A DNA stretch of 6,216 bases, taken from NCBI GenBank assembly GCA_017646485.1, contig JAGCML010000289.1, positions 1 through 6,216 of the forward strand, in the 5' to 3' direction. Every line of letters starts with the position of its first letter. Position 1 is the first letter of the stretch. This DNA comes from Kiritimatiellia bacterium. GTDB lineage: Bacteria > Verrucomicrobiota > Kiritimatiellia > RFP12 > DVOR01. Positions 1 to 6,077 of the stretch are shown piece by piece. The translations under genes and the position numbers were made by a program. The notes under the pieces were generated by a model, which ran no database searches, was not told the origin of the DNA, and saw only the letters and a list, made by a program, of their open reading frames with translations.

Positions 1-52
1 GCCCTCCGGGCTGCCACCTTCTCCCCGGGAGAAGGTTTTGCGCCTGCGGCGC

Positions 53-77
53 AAAAAAAGGAGGGCGAAAGCCCTCC
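53..77 (-). terminator. Rho-independent terminator, minus strand, possibly bidirectional
   Basis: The stem GGAGGGC (60-66) pairs with GCCCTCC (71-77) around a GAAA loop. Read on the minus strand, the hairpin is followed directly by seven T residues (complement of A53-59), which is a textbook terminator. On the + strand the tail is only CTTTAAT, so termination of a + transcript arriving from the left would be weaker but possible. No minus-strand gene is visible to its right, so it may serve a + gene left of the window or insulate the region. Confidence 0.5.
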
Positions 78-245
78 CTTTAATCGATTTGTGCATTTGT
101 GAGCAATCAGATGCCACGGTGGCGAGTGAGCGCCTTACGGCGAATGAGCCAGTCTGCGACTGGAGGCGCAGGACTGCCAACAAACGACGGGGACACCCCG
201 CAGATGCGCCCTGACGACGGCAGGAAATACCCCGCTTCTCCGCAC

Positions 246-306
246 TAATCCTCTAATCCACAGCGAGTAGCGCGAGCGTAATCCATAGGGCACAGCCCGT
301 AATCCA
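246..306. repeat. Four TAATCC short direct repeats
   Basis: TAATCC occurs at 246-251, 254-259, 279-284 and 300-305, three times extended to TAATCCA. The last two copies flank the GGGC-ACA-GCCC hairpin. CCACAG at 258-263 is complementary to CTGTGG at 307-312, so the segment could fold into a larger branched structure. The motif is short, so chance is a real possibility. Confidence 0.3.
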
Positions 307-410
307 CTGTGGCGAAGCCACTCCCGTGAACACCAGTAAAAGCATCCGTAGGATGCGAAGCGTGCAGGACTCAGTCCTGCCGCGGGGTGTGGGGCGGCGC
401 AAGCCCCACA

Positions 411-472
411 TCTTCTCTCTCCTCACTTCTCTCTCCTCTCTTATTTCTCCTTTTTCCTTTCTCCTTTCTCTC
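411..472. repeat. 62-nt polypyrimidine tract
   Basis: Of 62 bases only two are purines (A425 and A443). The tract is built from irregular CTCTCTCC, TTTCTCC and TTTCTC units. It starts directly after the TGTGGGGC/GCCCCACA hairpin and is followed by a degenerate repeat with AACCCAGAAC at 474-483 and 512-521 and GAACTTC at 487-493 and 518-524. It encodes nothing credible; the complementary strand reads as low-complexity Arg/Glu/Lys. Confidence 0.6.
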
Positions 473-562
473 AAACCCAGAACCCCGAACTTCAAGGGAG
501 CGAAGCGACCGAACCCAGAACTTCGAACTGCGGCGCAGCCGCTTACCCGAACTGCACATGGT

Positions 563-597
563 GGGAGGGGAGGGGATTTGTTATTGACAGGGGAGGG
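563..597 (+). other. G-run cluster, possible G-quadruplex at promoter
   Basis: Five runs of three or more G lie at 563-565, 567-570, 572-575, 590-593 and 595-597. The first three are separated by single A residues. The fourth needs a 14-base loop that contains the TTGACA box, so a quadruplex would be of the long-loop kind. The last two runs lie inside the -35/-10 spacer. Whether it folds cannot be judged from sequence alone. Confidence 0.35.
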
Positions 598-611
598 AGG
601 AATGGTGTACT
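584..611 (+). promoter_or_regulatory. Candidate sigma70 promoter of the six-gene operon
   Basis: A perfect -35 hexamer TTGACA (584-589) is followed after 16 bp by TGTACT (606-611), a 4/6 match to TATAAT. This would put the transcript start near 618 and leave a leader of about 65 nt before the first gene. The spacer is unusually G-rich. An alternative start signal, TTGGCA at 615-620 followed by A/T-rich sequence at 638-645, has poorer spacing. It is the only strong promoter-like pair seen upstream of the operon. Confidence 0.5.
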
Positions 612-638
612 CTTTTGGCAGAATCACTCTTTAATAAT

Positions 639-651
639 GTATATGGTATAC
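639..651. promoter_or_regulatory. GTATA-TGG-TATAC inverted repeat, possible operator
   Basis: GTATA (639-643) and TATAC (647-651) form a perfect inverted repeat with a three-base centre, lying between the candidate promoter and the first gene. It could bind a dimeric regulator or act as an alternative extended -10 (TGGTATAC). Short A/T palindromes arise by chance, so this is tentative. Confidence 0.25.
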
Positions 652-683
652 GTTTGGGGAGTGGTGAATACTGGAGGTGGATG

Positions 684-1202
684 ATGAATAAGTGGTTTTT
701 GATGGTGGCATTGGTGTTGTGTTCTTTTTTTGGGCAACTCTTTGCGGAGGGTACGACCCAACAATGGATGTTGACGCGTCCTTCGGATGAGCCGGAGCCC
801 TTTGGAGAACGTCGTTCGCAGTTTAGCCTGGTGAATTGGGAAACGACGCCTTTGGCGTTGGGGCTTGTGGCGCCGGTACAATTACCCTGGGGTGACTGGG
901 ATGTGCGCGGGATTCGCGTGTCACCGATTTATGGACGATGTGTGAATTTGACAGGTTTGGACGTGGGGTTCATCAATGCGGTGGACGATGATTTGATTGG
1001 GTTGCAGGCGGGCGTATTCAATGGAGCGTATCGTGCGTTTGGCCTTCAGATGGGGGTGATTAATTTTGCCTACTATTTGAAAGGGCTGCAGATTGGGTTT
1101 ATCAATTATGCTGAAGGCGCGCGTGGGATTCAGATTGGCGTGGTGAATGTGATTACGAATACTAAATTGGGCTTTTTCCCGATTGTGTATGGATCGTTTT
1201 AA
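684..1202 (+). CDS. Exported surface-repeat protein with 14-residue GLQxGxxN repeats (LA_2272-like)
   Basis: A 172-residue exported protein of unknown function. Residues 1-21 form a signal peptide (MNK, hydrophobic core, cleavage at LFA|EG). Residues 91-161 consist of five tandem units of about 14 residues with the core G-[LI]-[QD]-x-G-[VF]-[IVF]-N: GLDVGFIN, GLQAGVFN, GLQMGVIN, GLQIGFIN and GIQIGVVN. This matches the LA_2272-type surface repeat family as I know it; the regular Gly and Asn positions suggest stacked beta-strands. The start at 684 was chosen because GGAGG (673-677) lies six bases upstream; ATG 681 is too close, and a TTG at 615 would put 23 non-signal residues in front. It is the first gene of the operon, 20 nt before the next. 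Location at the outer membrane or cell surface is inferred. Confidence 0.72.
   Translation: MNKWFLMVALVLCSFFGQLFAEGTTQQWMLTRPSDEPEPFGERRSQFSLVNWETTPLALGLVAPVQLPWGDWDVRGIRVSPIYGRCVNLTGLDVGFINAVDDDLIGLQAGVFNGAYRAFGLQMGVINFAYYLKGLQIGFINYAEGARGIQIGVVNVITNTKLGFFPIVYGSF
954..1166 (+). repeat. Five tandem 14-codon repeats inside the surface protein
   Basis: Units begin at 954 (15 codons), 999, 1041, 1083 and 1125 (14 codons each). The repeat is conserved in protein (GLQxGxxN) more than in DNA, as expected for an old, selected protein repeat rather than a recent slippage product. Confidence 0.75.
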
Positions 1203-1222
1203 TTGAAATGAGGAGTTGACCA

Positions 1223-2479
1223 ATGAAAAAGACGATGAGTTTCTTTTGTGGGATATTGTCGGCTTCGCTCCTGTGTGCGGAGGTGGTTTCTGCAACTGCG
1301 GAACCGGTTACGATGCGCTTGAAAGACGGCACGGAATTAACGGTTCAGGCGGCATATGATGTGGAAGTGAAGGCGCAGAAACCGATTGAGCCGAAACCCC
1401 ATGTGGTGGCATTGATGGTAAAGAATAACACGGGGAAAAAGGAGTTTGATAAGACTTGTGAGGTATTGGCCTCTCAAGTGGGTTCACAGATTGCGGGAGC
1501 AAATGTGGAAGTGATTGATGTGGAAGATACTGTTTTTGCGATGGAGACGCTTCGACCCTATGATGAACAAGGACGTGCTTTACCCACGCAAGACGAACGC
1601 CTAAAGGGGGATTCCTCACGGATGCACTTGGCTGCGAATGCGGGTGCGGATTATTTATTGACGGTGACGCTTGAAAAGCTCACGAAACAGACGCGTCGCT
1701 TGAAGGATCGCCGTTTTGGTCAAGCAGCGGATGATTCTGGTGCACAAATTGTGAACGAGACGTATAAGATTTCGGCTTCGTATCGCGTTGCGGATGTTTA
1801 CACTGGGCGAGCCTTTGATGGGGGCACCTTACAAGCGCAGATGTCGGCACGTAAGACAGCCTTTGTGGAAGAAGATTTGGGTGGATATGCCGATGACTTA
1901 GAAGAGACGCTTGCCACAGAGATGGCCGAAGCGATTCGTGAAAAGGCTCCATCTTGGCGAGAGGCCTCTTTAGAGAAGAGTGGCATTCCGGTGTCGTTTA
2001 CGGTTTTAGCCTATGACATGAATAACAAACCGATTTACCTGCCCGCGCTCAAGCAGGACAATACCATTCTGAATGACCGTACTCCAACGCAAGTCGCTGC
2101 AACGGTGGAAGTGGATGGCGTGGCGCGAGGCACCACGGGCTGTACCTTACGCCTTTCGCGCGGAGTGCATAAGGTGCGTTTTTCTCGTGAAGGATATGAT
2201 GATGTGACGCTGTCGGTGGTGCCGAGTGAAGGATTGGCACTGTCGGTGGGTCTGCGGATGAGCGAGAAGGAATACAACCGCGTGAAGGATTCCATCCAGT
2301 TCATGCACGATCTGACGATTGAACGTGAACAGAGTCAAGGCGAATTGGCAGAACGTCTCGGCCATGCGAAGATGCTTGAGCAGAGTGGCTTACAGATTAA
2401 GGCGAATGAATTACCTAAAGTGATGGGCTCGGAGATGTTGATTGATGGTTCGAGCTGGATGGACTGGATGATGAAGTAA
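1223..2479 (+). CDS. Exported CsgG/TolB-N-like protein with PEGA domain
   Basis: A 418-residue periplasmic or envelope protein. Residues 1-24 are a signal peptide (cleavage about VSA|TAE); there is no lipobox. Residues about 58-240 look like the CsgG/TolB-N fold: an opening strand VVALMV (61-66), a helix with LASQVGSQI, then ANAGADYLLTVTLEKL (138-153) and YRVADVYTGRAF (187-198), which match the family's 'GADYLL' and 'vDv.TGra' signatures. Residues about 291-346 form a PEGA-type beta domain (VEVDGVARGTTGCTLRL, GVHKVRFSREGYDD). The last 70 residues are helical and possibly coiled-coil. AGGAG at 1211-1215, seven bases ahead, fixes the start. PEGA domains are thought to be surface or envelope adhesion/scaffold modules; the exact role here is unknown. 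Confidence 0.68.
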   Translation: MKKTMSFFCGILSASLLCAEVVSATAEPVTMRLKDGTELTVQAAYDVEVKAQKPIEPKPHVVALMVKNNTGKKEFDKTCEVLASQVGSQIAGANVEVIDVEDTVFAMETLRPYDEQGRALPTQDERLKGDSSRMHLAANAGADYLLTVTLEKLTKQTRRLKDRRFGQAADDSGAQIVNETYKISASYRVADVYTGRAFDGGTLQAQMSARKTAFVEEDLGGYADDLEETLATEMAEAIREKAPSWREASLEKSGIPVSFTVLAYDMNNKPIYLPALKQDNTILNDRTPTQVAATVEVDGVARGTTGCTLRLSRGVHKVRFSREGYDDVTLSVVPSEGLALSVGLRMSEKEYNRVKDSIQFMHDLTIEREQSQGELAERLGHAKMLEQSGLQIKANELPKVMGSEMLIDGSSWMDWMMK

Positions 2480-2499
2480 GGTCGGGAAGGAGTCTTGAG

Positions 2500-3378
2500 A
2501 TGAAATTTGGAATGTTGAAATGGAGTTTCTTGTTCGCGATGCTGCCGATGATGGCTTTGGCGCAACAAAAGACGCTTTATGTGGCTCGTGTAACGGCGAA
2601 TGAAGCTTTGAAGGCTGAAGTGGCGCATGATGAGCGTGCCCAATTCTTAGGGCGCGTGATTGAGAGTTTGGACGAACACCTCATTACGGAGATTGTCTCT
2701 TCTCGCAAGTATCGTGTTTTGGAACGCTCCGATGCGATGGAAGAATTACTTCGCGAACAGGCCCTGAATGAAGCAGGATTGGTGGCGAAGAAGGGTGCGC
2801 AGGCGAATGAAATGATTGGCGGCGACTATGCCTTAATCGTTTCGATTGATGCCTTCCAACAGATGACGGATACCGCAGTCTTTAATGGCGTTCATCGTGC
2901 AAAGGTGCGCTATCAACTCTCTGCCCAAATGCGCGTGATTGATACTTCGACCGCCGAAATTGTTGACGCCTCTAATCACCAACTCGAAACCGTGGAAATT
3001 GCCGATGTGGCGAACACCTCCAATCGTCGTTATGGACGCTTTGATGCGATGTTGCCCAAATTGACCCGTGAGATGGCTAAGACAGGTGCGAAGTTTCTTT
3101 TAGCCGCGACCTTCCCACCGAAAATCATAGATGTGGATGAGAATTATGTCACAATTAATGCAGGTGAAGGCATCTTTAAGGTTGGGGACGTCTGCAAGGT
3201 GTATGGTAAGACGCGCACCGTGACCGATCCTGATACAGGCGTCACGCGCAAGATTAAAGGTCGTCCCACTGGAACTGTGAAGATTACCGAAGTGGAAGCG
3301 GATTACGCTCAGGGAGAATTGATGGGTGACGCACGTGCTTCGGTCGGTTCGCAAGTGAAGCCCGTGGATAAAAAGTAA
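2500..3378 (+). CDS. CsgG-family periplasmic protein with FlgT-C-like C-terminal domain
   Basis: A 292-residue exported protein. Residues 1-21 are a signal peptide (cleavage ALA|QQ). Residues about 24-205 match the CsgG family: SRKYRVLERSDAMEELLREQ (68-87), GGDYALIVSIDAF (107-119) and the strand MRVIDTSTAEIVDA (144-157). Residues about 206-286 form a separate beta domain (INAGEGIFKVGDVCKVYG, DPDTG at 243-247, GTVKITEVEADYAQGEL) like the C-terminal domain of FlgT and related CsgG-like proteins. CsgG of the curli system is a lipoprotein forming an outer-membrane pore; this protein has no lipobox cysteine and no curli genes beside it, so a pore role is not implied. GGGAAGGAG at 2484-2492, seven bases ahead, supports the start. 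The stop overlaps an ATG of the next frame (TAATG at 3376-3380). Confidence 0.75.
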   Translation: MKFGMLKWSFLFAMLPMMALAQQKTLYVARVTANEALKAEVAHDERAQFLGRVIESLDEHLITEIVSSRKYRVLERSDAMEELLREQALNEAGLVAKKGAQANEMIGGDYALIVSIDAFQQMTDTAVFNGVHRAKVRYQLSAQMRVIDTSTAEIVDASNHQLETVEIADVANTSNRRYGRFDAMLPKLTREMAKTGAKFLLAATFPPKIIDVDENYVTINAGEGIFKVGDVCKVYGKTRTVTDPDTGVTRKIKGRPTGTVKITEVEADYAQGELMGDARASVGSQVKPVDKK

Positions 3379-3392
3379 TGCAGGGGTTTCAG

Positions 3393-4811
3393 ATGACAGC
3401 GCTTTCACAAGTAGGATGGCGAATCTTGAGTCTTGGTGCATTCTTGGCACTGATGGTCGGGTGTACGACCTATACAGAACGCGTGGCGGACTATCGTCGT
3501 GCGTATGGCGCGGGGGAGATGGAAAGCGCCGTCAAGATTATCGGCGAGATGGTGGAGGATGACGCGGATGACGATGATGGACGCGATACGTTGTTGCTCC
3601 TTTTAGAATCTGCGGCGGCAACGCGTGCTGCGGGGCGCGTGCAGGAGAGCCAACTCCTCTTGAACCGCGCTGAACGTGTCTATGACTATTGGCAAGAGAT
3701 GGCGAAGGTCTCCATCAGTCGTGAGGGGATTTCGTTCCTAACAAATCCTGCGACCCTGCCTTATCGTGGCATGGGCGCAGATATCTTGATGATTAATACG
3801 TATCAAGCATTAAACACATTGCAAGCAGGGCAGATTGCAGAGGCGCGTCAACCTTTAGTGCGGTTAGATAATCACCAGAAAGAGGTGGTTGCAGCGAATA
3901 CGGAGCGCATTGCCAAGACGCGTGAAGCGGTGGCAAAGGATAAGGAAAGCGCGAATATTCAGCAGAGTTCAAATAGCGATGCCACGCAGAAGGCGACCGA
4001 ACAAATTCTGGCGGAGTTGCCCGATACGCGCGGGTATGAACTGTATGTGAATCCCTTCTCCGAATATCTTTATGCGTTTTACCATCTCTATGCCGGCGTA
4101 GATGCGGCCGACCGTGAAATGGCGCGCTTTCGTATGTTGCGTGCGCTTTCCATGGCGCCAGAGAATACGGCGTTACGTCAAGATGCCGAACGCATCAAGG
4201 CTGGCGCAGGGATTCGGCCGAGCGTGTACATTTTCCATGAAAATGGGTTGGCGCCTCATCGCGAAGAATTTTCGATTTCGCTTCCTATTTATGCGAGTCA
4301 TACCTTTTCGTGGATGAGTTTGGCCTTGCCCGTATTGAAGGTTGACGAGAATGTGGGGCCCTTTGCCACGCTCCATGGCGGAAATCAAGTTGCCACGGCT
4401 GAATTGGTCTGTGACATGGAAGCGGTGTTGGCCAAGGAGTACGACAATGACTATCCGGGCATTTTGACGCGTGCCATAAGTTCTGCCATTGCAAAGGCGG
4501 CGAGTGCGTCTACGGCAAATTACATGGCAGAGCGGAATGGTGACGCCGTCCTTCAGTTGGTGGCCCTCATCGGCACGCTGGTGTATCAAGAATGCACCAC
4601 GACGGCCGATACGCGGAGTTGGAATTCGCTCCCGAAACACATTGGTGTGGGGCGCATTGATTTGCCAGCAGATCGCCAAGTGAAGATTACCCAAGGCGGC
4701 CGCACCTTGCAGACGGTAACCCTTCCGCCGACATGCGATGTCTGGGTCATCTGCGTTCGCACGATGCACCGAAACAGTAAACCATCTGTAATGTTCTTCA
4801 AGATGCATTAA
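3393..4811 (+). CDS. COG3014-family outer-membrane lipoprotein
   Basis: A 472-residue lipoprotein of the uncharacterised COG3014 family. The signal peptide ends in the lipobox LMVGC with lipidated Cys24; Met at -3 is a slightly unusual lipobox residue. Residues 56-62 form an acidic run (DDADDDD). Residues 124-158 form the helical, TPR-like part (YRGMGADILMINTYQALN...GQIAEARQPLVRLD). Family hallmarks follow: YVNPF (218-222), HENGLAP (282-288) and DTRSWNSLP (406-414), close to the C-terminus. The start at 3393 has AGGGG (3382-3386) six bases ahead; ATG 3378, overlapping the previous stop as TAATG, would add five residues but has no ribosome site. In gammaproteobacteria such genes sit beside ycfL and lpoB, exactly as here, which suggests a role with peptidoglycan synthesis at the outer membrane; no biochemical function is established to my knowledge. 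Confidence 0.8.
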   Translation: MTALSQVGWRILSLGAFLALMVGCTTYTERVADYRRAYGAGEMESAVKIIGEMVEDDADDDDGRDTLLLLLESAAATRAAGRVQESQLLLNRAERVYDYWQEMAKVSISREGISFLTNPATLPYRGMGADILMINTYQALNTLQAGQIAEARQPLVRLDNHQKEVVAANTERIAKTREAVAKDKESANIQQSSNSDATQKATEQILAELPDTRGYELYVNPFSEYLYAFYHLYAGVDAADREMARFRMLRALSMAPENTALRQDAERIKAGAGIRPSVYIFHENGLAPHREEFSISLPIYASHTFSWMSLALPVLKVDENVGPFATLHGGNQVATAELVCDMEAVLAKEYDNDYPGILTRAISSAIAKAASASTANYMAERNGDAVLQLVALIGTLVYQECTTTADTRSWNSLPKHIGVGRIDLPADRQVKITQGGRTLQTVTLPPTCDVWVICVRTMHRNSKPSVMFFKMH

Positions 4812-4857
4812 GGTGTGTTATTATTTCTGCGTGACGTTTAATAGGAAAGGAATGGAG

Positions 4858-5280
4858 ATGAAACAAGTACTGCTTTCGATGACTTCTATCGGGATGCTCT
4901 TGATGGTGGGCTGTACAGGCGTGTCCGTCAATACGGTAGAAAACTTGAATAAGGCTGCAGCGATGGTTATCCTGGAGGATGCTCGCGTGGTAACCGATCC
5001 GCACTTGGCAGATGATTTTGGTATTGTGCGAATTAATACTGCAGAGAATGCCGCAGGCCTCTTGCGCGCGCAGTTTGAAATGGAGAATTTTACGCGTGAT
5101 CGCATGACCATTAATGCGCAGATGGAGTGGTATGATGCCGTTGCAATGAAGATTGATGCCGCTGGTGGCGGTTGGCAACAATATGTCTTCGAACCGCGCG
5201 AAAGCCGGAGCATTAGTTTTACCGCGCCTTCACGTGAAGCGCGTGATTTCCGTATCAAACTCGTGGATGCGGATGAATAA
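4858..5280 (+). CDS. ycfL: YcfL (DUF1425) family lipoprotein
   Basis: A 140-residue lipoprotein. The signal peptide ends in LLMVGC with lipidated Cys19, the same Met(-3) lipobox type as the upstream gene. The DUF1425 fold covers residues about 35-136: a first strand (MVILEDARVVTD), LLRAQFEMENFTRDRM (68-83), the conserved MEWYDAVAMKI strand (89-99), W106, then FTAPSREARDFRIKLV (121-136). These match the family pattern 'LL.AQ...N.t', 'WfD..G', 'W', 'AP....df...'. The start 4858 lies seven bases after GGAAAGG (4844-4850). The nearer ATG 4852 is too close and a GTG at 4813 would add a non-signal extension. It lies between the COG3014 and LpoB genes, as in Vibrio-type clusters. Its function in any organism is unclear to me. 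Confidence 0.82.
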   Translation: MKQVLLSMTSIGMLLMVGCTGVSVNTVENLNKAAAMVILEDARVVTDPHLADDFGIVRINTAENAAGLLRAQFEMENFTRDRMTINAQMEWYDAVAMKIDAAGGGWQQYVFEPRESRSISFTAPSREARDFRIKLVDADE

Positions 5281-5350
5281 TTGAACACGGCAGGCCTTAT
5301 GGGATGCTGCCAGATGATTATCCTCTCTAACAACGAAAAAAGGAATAGAA

Positions 5351-5938
5351 ATGATGAAGAAGATTGTACTTTTAGCCGGATGCGCCTTGCTTGGCGTGGT
5401 TTTAACGGGTTGCGCAGCGCAGGGCCCTCGTCGCATTGTCGCTGGTGGCAATGAGGCCGTCACCTCCATGGGTGTGGACTTGCAGGATTTTAAGAATGCC
5501 GCAGGTCAACTCACCCAGGCGATGCTCAATAATGCCAATATTGCGAACTTCGAACAGAAGAATGGCCGCCAGCCTGTAGTGAATGTGGGTAGCATCATCA
5601 ATAAGACCGACCTCTCGATTGACTTGGCACAGATTGCAGGCCGTATCAATGAAGACTTGCTCAATAGCGGCCTCGTCGAAATCGTCGCGAATGACGCTGG
5701 GGCCGTTGCGGCCAATAAGGAAGACGCCTTCATGAATGATGTGGCCGTCAATCGAGATGACGCAGCTGACTTCTATATGGAAGGCACCATCAATCTGCTC
5801 ACCGCATCTAATGCCGACCTCCGTGAGAAGAACTACACCTTCCAGATTCGCCTCAATAATCGCCAACGTCGCACCGTCTTCCAGAAGACGATCGATATCG
5901 CTAAGCAGGCTGATAAGGCCGCTGCGATTGGTTGGTAA
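5351..5938 (+). CDS. lpoB: LpoB-family penicillin-binding protein activator, outer-membrane lipoprotein
   Basis: A 195-residue lipoprotein. The signal peptide ends in VLTGC with lipidated Cys21. The LpoB/TolB-N-like domain covers residues about 41-186: VDLQDFKNAAGQLTQAML (42-59), the signature strand PVVNVGSIINKTDLSID (75-91, NKT at 84-86), INEDLLNSGLVEIVAND (99-115), ADFYMEGTINLL (139-150) and YTFQIRLNNRQ (162-172). In enterobacteria LpoB reaches from the outer membrane through the peptidoglycan to activate the synthase PBP1B. The E. coli protein has a long disordered linker after the lipid cysteine; here only about 20 residues separate Cys21 from the folded domain, so reach or partner may differ. 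AAAAAAGGA before the ATG supports the start (ATG 5354 is the in-frame alternative). The 70-nt gap upstream has no clear promoter. Last gene before a strong terminator. Confidence 0.82.
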   Translation: MMKKIVLLAGCALLGVVLTGCAAQGPRRIVAGGNEAVTSMGVDLQDFKNAAGQLTQAMLNNANIANFEQKNGRQPVVNVGSIINKTDLSIDLAQIAGRINEDLLNSGLVEIVANDAGAVAANKEDAFMNDVAVNRDDAADFYMEGTINLLTASNADLREKNYTFQIRLNNRQRRTVFQKTIDIAKQADKAAAIGW

Positions 5939-5961
5939 GCGCCCCTGTTTTCCATGCGTCC

Positions 5962-5998
5962 AACGCCTCTCCGTCTGTCGGGGAGGCGTTTCTTTTTC
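5962..5998 (+). terminator. Rho-independent terminator of the operon
   Basis: An 11-bp stem, AACGCCTCTCC (5962-5972) with GGGGAGGCGTT (5980-5990) including one T-G pair, closes a seven-base loop and is followed by TCTTTTTCT. It lies 23 nt after the lpoB stop and marks the 3' end of the six-gene operon. Confidence 0.9.
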
Positions 5999-6017
5999 TC
6001 TCTGCAAAAGGGTCAAT

Positions 6018-6046
6018 TTGACGAAACAAACGCCCCCTCATAAAAT
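6018..6046 (+). promoter_or_regulatory. Strong sigma70-type promoter for the next transcript
   Basis: TTGACG (6018-6023, 5/6 match) is followed after exactly 17 bp by TAAAAT (6041-6046, 5/6 match). It lies 20 nt past the operon terminator, so it starts a new transcript near 6053. No start codon with a convincing ribosome site is seen before the window ends, so the driven gene lies outside and the leader would be 160 nt or longer. Confidence 0.6.
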
Positions 6047-6077
6047 CAAAAAAATAAGTGTACCTATTTTCAAAATC

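Larger units (their letters stand above)
1..540. repeat. Intergenic array of short inverted repeats, no gene
   Basis: This stretch has no credible coding region and is packed with short perfect inverted repeats. Spans are 16-36, 36-56 (TTTTGCGCC/GGCGCAAAA, loop TGC), 60-77, 113-123, 131-142, 149-163 (CCAGTC/GACTGG, loop TGC), 168-177, 188-200 (CGGGG/CCCCG, loop ACA), 288-298 (GGGC/GCCC, loop ACA), 309-321 (GTGGC/GCCAC, loop GAA), 342-356 (GCATCC/GGATGC, loop GTA), 364-380 (GCAGGACT/AGTCCTGC), 388-410 (TGTGGGGC/GCCCCACA) and 528-538 (CTGC/GCAG, loop GGC). Half have a three-base loop. The octamer GCAGGACT occurs at 168 and 364, and GGCGARTGAGC at 121 and 139. The array starts at the window edge and may continue upstream. 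It resembles a REP/MITE-like intergenic repeat field, but I cannot assign it to a named family. Confidence 0.6.

Noticed and set aside
253..627. Minus-strand 124-codon open frame and overlapping + frames at 326-634 and 387-587
   Set aside because: They run through the inverted-repeat and pyrimidine/purine tracts, giving low-complexity Arg/Glu/Lys or Ser/Leu/Phe sequence with no recognisable domain, and have no convincing ribosome site.
602..634. Ten-codon leader peptide (MVYSFGRITL) after GGGAGGGAGG
   Set aside because: The purine run sits too close to the ATG and the frame begins upstream of the predicted transcript start, so it would not be fully transcribed from that promoter.
2500..3378. 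Curli secretion system
   Set aside because: No CsgA, CsgB, CsgE or CsgF-like gene is adjacent and the CsgG-like protein lacks the lipid anchor cysteine.
4173..4808. Minus-strand 211-codon open frame opposite the COG3014 gene
   Set aside because: It is a shadow of a gene with clear family motifs; its translation is rich in Arg, His and Cys with no domain.
5402..6016. Minus-strand 204-codon open frame opposite lpoB
   Set aside because: Shadow of the LpoB gene that also crosses the operon terminator hairpin; no signal peptide or motif.
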